64,000 nucleotides of DNA from Myotis daubentonii (Eukaryota; Chordata; Mammalia; Chiroptera; Vespertilionidae), in contig NC_081852.1 of NCBI RefSeq assembly GCF_963259705.1, positions 63,445,500 through 63,509,499 on the forward strand. The letters are read 5' to 3'. Below are positions 1 to 11,662 of the stretch, in pieces. The notes below the pieces were generated by a model. The model was not told the DNA's origin, searched no databases, and saw only the letters and a list, made by a program, of their open reading frames with translations. How positions within the stretch are numbered: the stretch's first letter is position 1; each line of letters begins with the position of its first letter. Made by a program: the position numbers and the translations under genes.

Positions 1-360
1 ACCCGAGTGACCCGAGGCGTCGGCGGTCGGCGTGCGGTCTCCGCGGTGACCTGTGGCCCCGGGACGCCCTTCGCGACGGGAGGCGCGGCGATGCAGCCCC
101 CAACGCCAGGGCATCTCACGGGCCGGAGAGGGGGATCTTCGGTTAGTCGTCCTCCCTGCCGGACGCCTGCGGGCCTCGGGGCCTGGTCCCCACCCGAGAG
201 AGTCGCCCGAGAAACTGCACCGCTGCCCTGCGGCCCGAGGAGCTCAGTGACGGCGAGTCAAGGAACCGGCGCGGAACTGACCGTCCGGCCGCCCGGCTCC
301 GCGACCCCTCCCGGCCCTGATTGACAGGTGGGCGGGCAAGTAACTGTCAGTTGCGCCTTC
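1..360. other. GC-rich, CpG-dense flank upstream of PAAT copy 1
   Basis: Very GC-rich sequence with many CpGs, the outer part of the CpG island in front of the first PAAT gene. In human the divergent neighbour of this gene is PSTK, but I could not find a PSTK first exon (P-loop GLPAAGKST type) on the minus strand, so any such gene must begin beyond the left edge. I see no supported coding exon here. Confidence 0.5.
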
Positions 361-567
361 AGCCGCGAGGGGGCATCCGGAACGCGCACGCGCACGCGCT
401 GCTCCGGGACTAGTTCTCGCCCCTGCGGAACCTGAAGCCGCGGCTGCTGGGTTTGCGGCTGGCCGAACCGGAAGTTGGAGGGCATCATTCGCTCCCGTCC
501 TCCGCCCCGCCGGAAACCCGAGCTCCGGAAGAGACGTTCCGGGCCGGCCTGGCCTGGCGGTGGCCGA
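361..567 (+). promoter_or_regulatory. Probable CpG-island promoter of PAAT copy 1
   Basis: No TATA box. Positions 384-399 carry overlapping NRF-1-like GCGCACGCGC motifs and 468-475 holds an ETS-type CCGGAAGT, both typical of housekeeping and mitochondrial-gene promoters. The translation start follows at 568. The second gene copy has diverged counterparts (NRF-1-like at 25,246-25,255 and 25,309-25,319, ETS at 25,185-25,192). Transcription start is not determined. Confidence 0.5.
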
Positions 568-3500
568 ATGGAGACCGACGCTGAGGACGAGCGATCGGTC
601 AGGCACCTGACGCTGGCCTCTTCCTGGGATGCCGCGTGCGGGGCCCTGGACCGGAGCCTCCGTGTCCGCGGAGCCCAGGACTCGGACTGGGATGAGCTGC
701 TGGCGCCGCCTGCCCCGGGGTGCGCTGGGCCGGCGGGGACGGGTGGCGGCTCCGCGGCGGCCACGCTCCCGGGGGAGGTGTAAGGGGACTTGGGGCCGAG
801 AAGGGAGAGCGTCCGGGCCCGGGGTCCCGGAGCCCAGCTGGGGGCGGGCTGTGCGGGGAGCCGGACCAGAACCGCGAGGGGTGGGGCGGGGCGGCTGCGC
901 GTGGGGCGCGGGGCCTGGACTCGGCGCGGAGACGCCCCCTCCCTGTGTCAGCGGGTCAACCCCACAGGCCCAGTCCAACCGCACCCGCCTCTGTCCCCAA
1001 CGAGCAGACCCTCCTGGGGCCCAGGAGGCCGGAAGTGTCCCCCCGGGAGTCGCCCTCCCCATTTGGAAACAGACTCTGCCCTCTGTCCATTCTGCTCCCG
1101 CCCTGTGCACAGGCGGGTGCCCTGAGCGTCCCATTAAATAGGAGGCCATTCCGGGGGCCGAGCAAGACGCCCGTGATCAGGGGAAGCGGGGGACCCGACG
1201 TCCCAACACCCATTCCTCAGGGGACATTTCCCCCGTGTTTTGTGTTTTGTTTTGCTAGAGAGAGGGTGGGGGGCGGGTGGGGGGGCGGGGGGCGGGAGCG
1301 ACACAGAGAAACACGCGGGTTGGCTGCCTCCTGTTCCCACCGACCTGGGCCCGGGGAACCTGCAACCAAGGTCCATGCCCTTGACCCGCGACCCTCCAGT
1401 CCCGCGCTGATGCTCTACCCGCCCAGGGCACAGGCCGGGCTGCCGCGGCCATTTCTCTGTGAGCCTGTGCTGAGCAGTTGTGGGCTGTTGGAAGGTGTGT
1501 GGACCCCAAAGGCAAACGGAAGGGAATGAAATGCCAGCCCCGGGGCCTATCGGTGGGTTGGCGGTGTGTGCAGAGGCCGACACTGATATTTGTCACTTTC
1601 TCTGCAGCCGCGACCTGGTGATTCTGAAAAGGAGCCAGAAGAGCCCAGATGAAAAGCCCTGCTTCCTCTCCCTGCGCTGTGACCCCAGTGGAGGTGAAGG
1701 AGTCGTTTCTGTTGGCATTTTAAGTTCAGCAAGAAATATGGAAGTGTACTTAGGAGAGGAGTACTGTGGCACCAGTAGGGGCAGGAGTGTTGGTAATGTG
1801 CTGGATACCAGGTTTGTGACCCACCCGTGTGCAGCTTCTTCTCGAGGAGGGTTTCTGTGTCCCAGCTCTGGGAGCTCTGCTTCTCTGACACTGGCCGCAG
1901 GCACTAGGGGGAGGAGCGAGAAACACCAGCAGCCGTGGGAGTTCAGGCTTTGGGGGAGGACCCCAGGACAGTCCGGTCAGCCCTGGTGTGTTAGCAGCTG
2001 GAAACGGACAGCTGGTGGACGGAGCTGAGCTGGCCAGGGTCCCAGCCAGTGCCTGGGAGAGGCTGCTTCTCTGTGTATCTCACAGGGTCTGTTTTCCAAA
2101 CGGTAATCTGTCGTCAGCCGGGACTTTGAACATATCTTCTTGCAGGAAGCCCTTTCCAAACAGTGGGCAGCCCGGCACTGCCATCCAGCATACTTAACCC
2201 GCGGCCATGCTTTCTGATTTTTTTACACAGAACATGTCCTAACCTCTCTTTTATGTCACTCAAAACAGGACCCGTTTTATGTACCGTGCAGGTTGGACGT
2301 AGTAGATGTGTTTATTGAGCTTCAAAATATGCGTGTGCTACAAGATGACACATTTGTTATCAAATTTAATTCTTTCATAAGCTGCTAAGTGGCAGGTGTA
2401 GTCTGTCCTCCCTGCATTTTCCTAGGAAGCCAGCCCCCCTCCCCCCTCACCGGGAAAACCACCTCAGGACAAGCATTGGCCTGGAAACCTTTCTTTTCAA
2501 ACGTGACCATTAAAGGTGATAACGTGCCTGCCGGTGTGGCCAGTGGTTGAACATTGGTCCTCCCATAAGCTGGGCGGTCACGGTTGGATTCCTGGTCACG
2601 GCACAGGCCGGAGTTGCCAGTTGAGGGCAATCAGGAGGCAGTTGATCAGTGATTCTCTCTCATCATTGATGTTTCTATCTCCCCTCCCTTCCTCTCTCGG
2701 AAATAAATTTTAAACATTTAAAATAATTTATCAATTTTAAAAGTGATAATGTGTGAAAATAAAGAGTCAATTTTTATTTTTTATTTTTAGTGAACATGAA
2801 AAGATTATTTTGTACAAAAAATGTCTAAAATTGGAGTCCGCTGCACATGCTTGTAAAATAAAGGTAAGTCATTACTAAATTGGAACTAAGTTGAAAATTG
2901 CAGTGTTTTTGTACTGTGCACATTTATTGTATGTTGGCTTAGTAATTCCCAATGCTCTCCCTTTCAAATTGGACCGTTTGTTACCTACAGCAACGCCATG
3001 TCGTGTATAGTGTTAATACAGTTAATGCTGCTGTGCTCTTCAGCTTTGGAAAACTCAGTTAAAAATCAGGTTTATTTTGATATAAAACGTAGGTGCCAAG
3101 AAAACCACAAGCAGGGTTGGGCCCAAAATACCGAGGAAAAAACCCAGGTAGAGGAGTTTCAGACCAGGGCACCTGAAAGTTAAAGAGACCGGGCCAGGCC
3201 AGGGCCTTCATCATGAAACAGTGTCCAGTGAAGTTGGGTGAGGTGGTCAGCCTGGTGGCGGGGCAGCGAGCTGGAACCCTGGCCCCGCCTGTCCTGTGGG
3301 CTGGTTGCTGATGTCCCACCCCTCAGCCCCAGCCTAGTGGGCAGTGCTGGGAGCTGAAGGAAAGAAACCCTTGGGTGGTTTCCATCCCTGAAACCCTGTG
3401 TTTGCTGTTACTTACACATGACAGGATTGGCTATTCCAGGATGTTTTAGAGGCATATTCCTGTTCGTGGCTTCTAAAGTCGTTTACATAAGGTGATGCAT

Positions 3501-4303
3501 TCATTGAAAAAGTGTTGCGTGCCCATTGATGCCACATACTGTATTAGGCACTTCGGAGCTAGCATCATAAAATACATTGGAACAAAGCCCTCGCGTTAAT
3601 ATTACAGCGGACCAGACATAGTAGGTTCAGTGTGCACACTAGGTTCCGTCTGATAGTGAGAACGCGTAGGGATTAAGGAGCAGGAAAGGGACCCTGTGGA
3701 GGCTGGAATGTGGGGGTGGGAGTGAAGGGAGGTGTTGGCTTCATGGCTGATGACAGTGACGTTGTTGGTGCCGCTGAGGTTTTAGATCCGGGATCTGTCT
3801 TCAGCTGTGGTCTGTGTGATCCCTGGGGGGGGGGTGTCCCGGAAGGTGGGTGTTTCTGTAACTGGTTTGTGGATGGATGTGCAGTGCAAAGGGCATTTCA
3901 TTCGGGGAAATCTTTGGTTTGTGTGGGGCTTCATCTGGGCCCATCGTATATTGAAGTTAAAATAAAAATAGTAGGAATGCATGTTTCTGAGCACTTTCTC
4001 AATGGTAGATACTGGAAATTTTAACACTGATCGTCGTCATAGCAACCATGTATAACACTGATCTCATCGCAGCAACCACATGATACCGATTCGCTCCTGA
4101 CTCAGGTTTGGCATCTGCCCTGAGGTGTGCGTGCACCCGCACGCACCCACACACACACTCACATGCACACACACGCACACGCACACACGCAGGGTAGGGG
4201 AGACATCACTGCGCACACACGCACACACGCAGGGTAGGAGAGCCATCACTGCACGCGCACACACACAAACACACACGCACACACGCAGGGTAGCAGAGCC
4301 ATC

Positions 4304-4345
<42 letters not shown>

Positions 4346-7300
4346 AAGGGAGGGTAGTAGCAGAGCCATTGCTGAGCGCCTGTCTGCCTGAGTCTAAAGC
4401 CTGTTCCCTCCCACTGAGCGGCTGTGTTGTCCGGACCACAGGGAACGGGGTTCGGTTTAAAGTGTGGACGAAATGGGGCAGCATAAAGCATTGGACAGAA
4501 TTTACTATTTCAGCAAACACTGCCTGGGCTCTGGCCGGCCCTGCTCTGTATTAAATAATATTAAAGCCACTTGCAGTACGTTAAGCCGTCAGATTGCTAT
4601 GGTTTATCTTTGATTCCTCATCTAAGTATGTAAAATGTTCTTTTACATGTGACTGTGTAGTTTAAAATTTTTTATTTAAATGGTTCTGAGTAGTGTTTAG
4701 ACTCTAACTATTCTAGCGAAACCGAAGTGAACTTTTAGACTCTTGGCTGCTTCACTGTTACTTAGGTCACAGCAGGAAGTGACCTTAGGTAGCGATAGTT
4801 GTTCCATGTTGTGACTGTCCTAACTTCTGTTTTATGCCAGTTGCTCTCCTTTGGTGAAAAGCCGTGTGTGTTCGTCAGTAAAGTTGTGGTGCACGTGCGA
4901 CCCGTCCCAGCAAAGTCTCCCACAAGCTCTCCTGCTCTGGGGTCCAGGGTGGACCTCGAGAGGGTCCATGCCATGGTGGAGGCCATGGGGTCCACGCTGT
5001 CCCCTGGAGCTCAGCAGCTGATGAGTATGGTCAGATTCCAGCAGCAGGTACGTGGAGGGGCTTTCTTTCCAGGCGCCTGTGAACTGGGTAAATGGTGGCT
5101 TTTTATAAGGACCCTAGAGGCTCGGTGCACGAAATCATGCACGGGTAGAGTCCCTAGGCCTAGCCTGAGATCAGGGCCATCTTCTGCCCGCTCCCCAGTC
5201 CCCAGTCCCGCCCTGCCACCACCCACCCTGGTTCCCCGAGGTTCCCCGTTGGCCATTCAGCGATCGGAGCCTGCGGGCTTGGGGGAGGGACCGAGAGGTG
5301 GTCAATGCACCTCATAGCGACTGGTCGATTGGTCGTTCTGGTCGTCACGCATGTACGGTCGCTGGCCTTTTATTATATAGGATGGAGTGATTTAAACTTT
5401 CCTTTGCACTTTTATTATTGATGTGACCAATCTTTCCTTACTGATGGAACATAGTGCTGTGTAGATCTAGTCTCTGGAAAAGCAGAGTTCACAGCTCTCC
5501 AGGAACTAACTCCCTCCCTCCCTCCCTCCCTCCCTCCCTCCCTCATGTCGCTCGTGTTGATGCGCAGCTGCTCAGGGACTGAGGCCCTGCTTGGCTCCTG
5601 TAGCCGCTCCAGGCCAGTTCCCTGCAGCCTGTCTTCAGGGGCCTCCCCAGTCCCGGGGCCCTGGGGCCGTGCGAGGGCGGGAGCCGAGGAAGAGGAAAGG
5701 CTCGCGGAAGGGCAGCCCTTCTCCAGGCCCCTTCGCAGGAGGAAGGCGCGTCAGGCAGGTGAATGGGGGGTCAAGTTCAGCTGGAAAGGGTGTGAATTAA
5801 ATCTCCAGAGCCAGAGGAGCAGGATGCGGCTAGGACGGCAGAGTGCATTTCTCGGCCGTGTGTCAAGGTTTGGGGTGTTTGTTTGTTGGTTTAATTCCAA
5901 ATGTAACGTGGCTCCTTTGCCGTGGATGCAGGCCTTTCAGAAGGACAGTGAGTGAATCAGTGCCCCCTCCCCTGCGGCACCCTCTTCCCCACCTGCTTTC
6001 CCCACGCCGGGCTAACTCCTTACACATGGGGACGTGTGGGGAGCCCCCGGGGGAAGAAAGGAGACCCCGATTCTTCTTGCAAACAGGCCAATGAAAGACG
6101 TCCTCCCGGGGGCGGCTGTGGTCACGGAGCGGTTCCTGCAGGACAGGCTGGCTCTCCGGGAGTGCTCAGTGTTAGCACAGCACCTCCGGAACGACTCCTG
6201 GAAAACGCCGTGTGAGCCGGGGCCCCCTCACTGCGTGTCAACTCGGATGTTCCATGAGCAGGCCTCCTGCTCTGGGTGGTGTGAGCAGCCGTTCAGGACC
6301 TTCGGGGTGAACGTGGGCGGGCCAGTCCTGAGGGCCTGGGCTGTGAGGTCCCGGCCGCTCCCTGCTTTGCTGGTGCCTGCGGTTACTGGTTTTTGGAAGT
6401 TTACTTTTTATCTCTTGTGCTTGAAGTTCAGACTTGCAGGCTTTGTGCTTGCGTTAGCGGTGTGGGATGATGGGGTGGGATCTGTATCAAAGTGCCTGCG
6501 TATAGTTGTCATCCATGTTACTGACTGAGGGACGGGCCCGTTTGCTGGGAGAAAATATATTCCGTTGAGGACCCAAAACATAATCTATTGGCCTACAAAC
6601 CACTGAGGCAGACGGAGCTGAGAGGGAGCTCTTGTTCGTCATGGAACATGTCTAGTCGTCGCAGGCGTCACATTTCCCACCGCACAGGCGGGAAGTGTTT
6701 CATCAGCCGGGCGTGTCCGTGCCTGTGGGTGCTGGGACATCCCCAGGTTGGCGACCACGTGGGCAGTGACAGGTGATACTTAATTCTGTGGACACTACGC
6801 CTTCCTGTGCCTCGGTGGAGAGCCCACGTTTACTTCCATGAGTCAGGAAGGAACTATTAACTCTGCCCGTGCAGTTGTACTCCCTGTGCTGGTATTTGTT
6901 TTAGCATTTTCTTGAGGAAAAACCACAGTCAAGGGATGACAAGCCTGGACTGGAATCGGGTCGCGTCCTGGTTCCCACTCACCAGCTGTGCGGCCTGGGC
7001 GGGTGGCCTTGAACCGGGCCCCCTCAGCTGCTGGGGGCAGTCATGGCGGCTGCCTGCACAGGGCTGCGTCGGGGACCCAGTGGGGAATGCCTGGGGCCTG
7101 ATTCTGAATTACCGCAAACTTCCTCTGGCCACTGCTGTTCACAGCCCTGTTCCCTGTGCCCGCAGCGCTGCCTTCCCCTGGGGGAGCAGCTGCAGGCGGT
7201 TCTGGGGAGCGCTGCCTCCAGGCGGATGCTGGGCCTGTGGGCCTCCGCGCCCTCGGGAACCTGCGACAGGCCGACCTGCGCACCTGTGCCTCCCAGAGCC

Positions 7301-7992
7301 GGGCTGACTCCGGGACGCGGGACAGAAGACGTGACAGCTCCCGGGGAGGAGAACGCACGGCCCCCCGGGCGAGGGAACCCCGCACCCCTCGGAGAGTGGG
7401 ACACTGCGCCCCAGAGCCATCCTCTCCCCGGGAGGGACCTTCAGCTCGCAGCGGCGTCTTCCTTACCAAAGAGGCCGAGCGACAGCCCCGCGGCCCCTGC
7501 CCCCGAGCTGCTGCCCCTCCTGCAGGACGTGTGCGGGCAGGTGCGCCGGCTCCGTGGGGCTCAGAGCGCCGCGTGGCCGGGACACGTCCCCACGCCCAGC
7601 GAAGGCGGCCTTGGTGGCGGGTAAGTCTTTGCCTACGGACTCAGAGCGGGTGAGGGGCTGCATGGGCGGCAGCAGGCTGTGTGTTGCTGCTGGTTGTCTA
7701 GTGGCTTTTGTTGCCGTTTGGAGGCCAGGGTCATGTTTGGTCTTTAATTCCCTTTAGGATGGGAGAGCCGCCCGCCTGCTCCTACTTGGAAAAGATTCTG
7801 TGTAAGAACCTGGAGCTGATGGAGAGGAGGCTGACGGACTACCTGGACGAGCGGCTGCGCGCCCTGCAGGAGCACGTGGATGGCAAGGTGGCGCTGCTGG
7901 CGCACCTGCTGCAGAGCCCCGGCTCCCCGCCCCCGGGGCTGCCGCTCACACGCTATGACTCTGGAGACAGACTCTCCAACGGAGAGAGATAG
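568..7992 (+). CDS. PAAT: PAAT/C10orf88-type ATPase-like protein, copy 1 (six exons)
   Basis: Coding exons are 568-779, 1608-1811, 2791-2863, 4841-5047, 7166-7620 and 7758-7992, with GT-AG introns and compatible phases, giving 461 aa (human about 445). I recognise the family from the N-terminal LTLASSWDAAC segment, the exon-2 SSARNMEVYLGEEYCGTSRG block, the exon-4 LLSFGEKPCVFVSKVVVH block and the C-terminus ending YDSGDRLSNGER. The last exon carries a predicted amphipathic, probably coiled-coil stretch (LEKILCKNLELMERRLTDYL). Known biology of the family: PAAT is reported to bind mitochondrial ABC transporters such as ABCB7, ABCB8 and ABCB10 and support mitochondrial homeostasis; this is not shown here. 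Exon 5 is the most GC-rich and least conserved part. The first donor is GT|GTAAGG, chosen because only it keeps the frame into exon 2. Confidence 0.9.
1252..1445 (-). repeat. Degenerate tRNA-derived SINE in PAAT copy 1 intron 1
   Basis: In minus orientation: an A/B-box-like head ending near 1445, then the tail with cctcctg and a purine-rich stretch near 1255-1300. The mirrored copy lies at 24,240-24,428. Confidence 0.6.
2526..2741 (+). repeat. VES-type SINE in PAAT copy 1 intron 2
   Basis: Has the GCCTGCCGGTGTGGC head, the CAGGAGGCAG box, the TCATTGATGTTTCTATCTC tail and an AAATAAATTTT end. Imperfect flanking duplication gtgataacgtg/gtgataatgtg. The same insertion is present at the mirrored site in the second arm. 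Confidence 0.85.
4125..4346 (+). repeat. CA-repeat compound satellite, PAAT copy 1 intron 3
   Basis: Long (CA)n tracts interrupted by four related units containing GCAGGGTAG followed by agccatcactgc. The second arm has the reverse complement at about 21,225-21,545, longer and rearranged. Confidence 0.85.
5114..5382 (-). mobile_element. Non-autonomous Helitron (HeliBat type) in PAAT copy 1 intron 4
   Basis: 269 bp. In minus orientation it begins TCCTATATAATAAAAGG and ends GGTGCACCGAGCCTCTAG-like, so the + strand shows CTAGAGG at the left and TATTATATAGGA followed by T at the right. No transposase is encoded. A copy of identical length sits at the mirrored site 20,201-20,469. Confidence 0.88.
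5510..5545 (+). repeat. (CCCT)n microsatellite
   Basis: Perfect tccc repeats in PAAT intron 4, mirrored as (GGGA)n at about 20,037-20,073. Confidence 0.9.
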
Positions 7993-8158
7993 GCGCTCCC
8001 GTGCGCCGTGCATGCAGATATTTATTACCTATTTATTACAACGCGACCCAAAGCTCCCAACCAGTGTCGATGTCATTGGAGGATCAGCATCCTACTTGCA
8101 TCAAGTGACCTCAGCGTTCATTCCCTGTGCTTGTGTCGTCGTGACCCCCGGGCTGCAT

Positions 8159-8510
8159 GAGAGTGGATGACCTTCCCTGAGTTTGTGACGTGACCTTGTG
8201 CCACACCTGAGATTGGATGACCTTCCCTGAGCTTGTGACGTGACCTCGTGCCACATCTGAGAGTGGATGACCTTCCCTGAGCTTGTGACGTGACCTCGTG
8301 CCACACCTGAGAGTGGATGACCTTCCCTGAGCTTGTGACGTGACCTCGTGCCACACCTGAGAGTGGATGACCTTCCCTGAGCTTGTGACGTGACCTCGTG
8401 CCACACCTGAGAGTGGATGACCTTCCCTGAGCTTGTGACGTGACCTCGTGCCACACCTGAGAGTGGATGACCTTCCCTGAGTTTGTGACATGACCTCGTG
8501 CCCGAGTGTG
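8159..8510 (+). repeat. 50-bp minisatellite just 3' of PAAT copy 1, seven units
   Basis: Units begin at about 8161, 8211, 8261, 8311, 8361, 8411 and 8461. Each contains GGATGACCTTCCCTGAG and a TGACGTGACCT block. It follows the stop codon by about 170 bp and so probably lies in the 3' untranslated region. The second arm has only two units (17,325-17,420). Confidence 0.93.
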
Positions 8511-9114
8511 AGCGTGATCGGGTCTGGAGTTATTTTCGTTTGCAGAGTTGATCACTCTTACAGAGATTTGTGTCCCTTGATGTTGTTTTAAGTGTTTAAA
8601 ATTTTTAAGGCTGTCCCATGCAGTGTGTTTGATAGAAGTGTATTTTTTATCTATGAAAGACCTTATTTCCTCATCGTAGGAGGGAGAGAAATAGGCACTG
8701 AGGATTTGATCGTTGTTTTTCTCTTTGGTTATCTGTAAGTCGGAACCTCTGCGCTCACGGACTTGCACTGGCGCTGCTCCCTGAGAACAGGCGCAGGTCG
8801 GCCCCCTGGCCGCTGGGGGCGCTGGCGCTGTCTTCCTGTGTCACCGTGAAGGTAGGAAGGTCCGCGCCCCTCCGTGGAGGTCCGTTGCTGGAGTTTGTGT
8901 TGGACAGGACGCGAGAGTGGTTACCTCGTTTTATCTCCATCCACCGGAAAGCACGGGACCCCTTGCCATGCTGATGCCCGTCCCCCGCGCCTGTGCTGGG
9001 TGTGAGCGCTGGGCGTGCCCTGAGGGTGGCGTGGGCGAGGAGATGGCCGTGCTCACTGCCGGCTTCGTCGTCAGGAAGTGTAACGATTGCATGTGCTGAA
9101 GGGGATGTATTTGC

Positions 9115-9145
9115 ATCTAAAAATAAACGCGTCCATTTTGGAAAC
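9115..9145 (+). terminator. Candidate polyadenylation signal for PAAT copy 1
   Basis: AAAATAAA at about 9,120-9,127 within a segment shared with the other arm. I see no better AATAAA between the stop codon at 7992 and here. The mirrored site near 16,645 reads AATAAT instead. The assignment is inference. Confidence 0.35.
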
Positions 9146-10350
9146 CACGTGAGGGAATCCAAGTGCTTTATTGTTCTTGGATCTCTGCTTGTGTAGGAAT
9201 CTGCTCCATTTCCGGATCCTGTACAGGGGACGCGGAGGGCAAACGGCAGCCACCTGCCCAGCCTTCCCTCGCTCATGGGCGCTCACAGCGCGCAGCTACG
9301 GGGTATTTCCTGTCATTCTCGAGAGTTCCGTCTCACCTCAAGTTGAGCCCGTCAGTCAAGTTTATAGCTTCTGGTGTGTAGTCTCTTCATTGATTTTGAA
9401 AACGCCTCCCCAAGATTGTAGCCACATCACTACCCTCAGGGCGAGGACCACGGAGGAACAGAGATGCAGGTGGTTGAAAAACCAATGCTAGATTCTTCTG
9501 CGTGTGTCTGACAGGTGTGACTGGGACGCAGTATCCCAATGGTCTCTCAGGCAGTGTTTGCCAGCGTGAGCGCAATATGTCCATTTTCCCTGCGTGTGTC
9601 TGACAGGTGTGACTGGGAAGCAGCATCACAGTCGCCTCACAGGGAGTGTTTGCCAATGTGAATGGAAGGCGTTAATGGCTTCGCTGCATGGGCTGTGCAG
9701 TCTGCACATGAGGGCTCTGGTACCGCATCTCGGGTGGCAGCGAGCAGCTGGGTCCCAAGCCTGGGGTGCAAGCCCGGGAGCCCCTTACCTGGCCCAGGTT
9801 TCATCTCTGCCTCATCCACAGCTCCCCCTGCCCTGCGCCCAGGACTCTCCCCTCCTCCTTCCGCTCCTGCTGACCTGGTCTCTGCGGTGAGGAGCCAGTG
9901 CTGCCAGGGGAGGGTCCCCCCGGAAACCTTGTCCCTTCAGAGCTCAAGTCAGGCTCCGGGAGGAGATGGACGCCTGGACGGACGGCGGGCCCTCCGGTCA
10001 GCACAGGCCACGGCTGGGGATTCGTCCTGATCCTCGTAGAGTGCAAATGGAAGGACCGGTTCCGGGTCTCAGAGGTGCTCCATGCAACAGACCAGGCAGA
10101 GCTTCCCGCCAGGAAACGTGTCTCTTCCAGAGACGGCCGGGATAAGAAGTTTTCATCCTCAGCGCCTGGCACGATGCTGCCTCCTGTCAAATCGCCGACG
10201 TGCCTTTTTAGTTCTTGCTCCCGCCCGCCTATGCTGCACGCAACATTACGAGCTGGTTGCTCCACGTCCCAAAGTGGGTGATGCCCAATTCCAGTACATG
10301 GCTCACTAACGACACCAAACATCCCCGAGCCGGAGCGGGTATTTTCAATT
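9146..10350. other. Intergenic spacer between PAAT copy 1 and FAM24 (-)
   Basis: No supported gene. Holds a diverged tandem duplication with period near 95 bp (about 9,490-9,665, each unit with GTGTGTCTGACAGGTGTGAC) and otherwise unassigned unique-looking sequence. Confidence 0.5.
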
Positions 10351-10355
10351 CTGCA

Positions 10356-10361
10356 TTTATT
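10356..10361 (-). terminator. Polyadenylation signal AATAAA of FAM24 (-)
   Basis: TTTATT on the + strand, AATAAA on the minus strand, about 110 bp past the stop codon. The other FAM24 gene has AATAAA in the same TTTTGAATAAATGCAG context. Confidence 0.75.
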
Positions 10362-10472
10362 CAAAAGCACACGAATGTCCTGTAGCACATAACACAGTGG
10401 GAACACTATAAAGCAACTCGAATAAAACGTTCTGCTAAGAAAGGTCACTCCTGCAGGCTCAGTGCCCGCCGG

Positions 10473-11662
10473 TCAGAGCCCCTCGCTCACGTCGCAGAAG
10501 CCGGGCGGCAGGGACTTGGAGTCATTGCACAGCTGACACTCGTCGTAGAGCTGGAGGCCAGGGTAGCAGCTGGCGGTGATGGACGAGGCTGCGGCGATCT
10601 TGTCCCTGGTGACCATGGACGGGTAACTTTTTAAGACCAAACACATCGGTAGCTTTGGAGCTCTTGGAAAAGAGACACACAGGAGGGATTAGAACCCCCT
10701 CACTGCCCGCCTGTGCCCGCGGTCAGGGTGCCGGGGGTCTGGGGCGGCCCAGCCTGAGAGGAAAGCGCTGCCCTGCCCAGGCTCCTGGGTCACGTGCTCT
10801 CCAAGACGCCAGAGATGCCAGGCCAGACCCAGCACAAAGGGAGAGGGGCTGGCAGTGCGGCTCCCCAGCGGCTGAGGCCCCAACTGCGGAACCTGGGTGG
10901 GGCGCAGGCGCCCGTCAGCTGTCCCGGGTTCTGGACTGACCTAGTGCACAGCCTCCCTCCCTAGAACAGGAGCTCCACGGCTTCTGCCAGCGAACCTCCC
11001 ACATTTGAAGGGTCCTCTCCCCCCAACTGAATGACCTGCCTGAGCTCCCCTCCTCCTCTGGTGTCCCCGGATCTTCACCAGCTCGGCTCCCCACGCCTAC
11101 ATGTACCTCCCTGTCCCCAAGCCATGGGCGATGGAGGAGGGAACCCGGGAGCTCTGAGCTCGGGCTGGGGAGACCGACCGAGCCTGCCTCTGGGCGAACC
11201 GAGGCAGAGGCTCCCACGCGCCTGCCCCGCGGTCCTCAGTCTGCAGTGCCCGGGACACAGGCAGGGCCGGCCAGGGTGTGAGTCCCTGTGGAGGGGCAGC
11301 TCCCCGAGGCCCGGGCAGCGGACAGCGCTGACCCAGAGCCGCCCGCCCGCTGGGAACCTCACTGTGAGCTCACAGCCCGGCCCCGAGGGGAAGGGCCAGG
11401 ATTCCATGGTCACCTGCCTCTGCCTTTTCCCAGCTGCCCTGTTCCTGACCCCCGGGGGGCGGCCCAGGGCAGGGCATGCCCTGCTCCAGCTCAGCCCAGG
11501 GGCCCGTGCAAGGGGGTGACCACTCTTACCACGTCACTTACTTCAATATGCTGGTCAGTTTGAACAGAAGGCTGGTGACACAGAACATCAGCAGGACTAT
11601 GGCAATTAGCAAGGCGACCCCGATGGCCGTCATGATCCTGATGTCAAACATCTTCCCGGCAC
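10473..11662 (-). CDS. FAM24A: FAM24-family small protein, FAM24A-like (two coding exons)
   Basis: Exon 11,542-11,662 has its start ATG at 11,651; exon 10,473-10,662 ends at the stop. The splice AA|A makes Lys37 and gives a 99-aa product. Residues 9-30 are a hydrophobic segment (MTAIGVALLIAIVLLMFCV), a signal anchor or uncleaved signal peptide. The C-terminus carries clustered cysteines and the family-typical SLPPGFCDVSEGL ending. FAM24 proteins are short, predicted secreted or membrane-tethered and of unknown function. The gene is tail-to-tail with PAAT copy 1. The A versus B label rests on its position next to PAAT in the human order as I remember it, not on sequence. An upstream non-coding exon probably exists beyond 11,662 but was not located. 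Confidence 0.82.
10663..11541 (-). other. FAM24 (-) intron, near-identical to the other FAM24 intron
   Basis: About 879 bp. Near-identical in reverse complement to 31,476-32,334, with identity starting at the donor (GTAAGTGACGTGG in both) and running to the acceptor. The flanking exons and the 3' UTR are clearly diverged. Confidence 0.85.

Larger units (their letters stand above)
505..8550 (+). repeat. Left arm of a large inverted repeat (PAAT arm A)
   Basis: Nearly identical, in reverse complement, to 17,280-25,165, covering all exons, introns, a Helitron and two SINEs. Differences seen are mostly in simple-repeat lengths, a short GC-rich indel near 890 and scattered single bases. Homology continues beyond 8,550 to about 9,140 and upstream of 505, but visibly more diverged. 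Confidence 0.92.

Noticed and set aside
1..360. PSTK first exon expected upstream of PAAT
   Set aside because: No P-loop (GLPAAGKST-like) or other PSTK signature is present on the minus strand within the window.
2268..2387. Open stretch encoding DPFYVPCRLDVVDVFIELQN, preceded by an AG and mirrored in arm B at about 23,288-23,407
   Set aside because: Splicing it between PAAT exons 2 and 3 puts it in a frame that stops early, and the family protein runs directly from exon 2 (VLDTS) to exon 3 (EHEKII). At most a poison exon.
8159..8510. Possible CRISPR-like array (regular 50-bp repeats)
   Set aside because: Direct tandem repeats with no spacers, in a mammalian genome.
8118..8768. Minus-strand open frame of 216 codons over the 50-bp repeats
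   Set aside because: A product of the tandem repeat. It lies antisense to the PAAT 3' UTR with no start context or family match.
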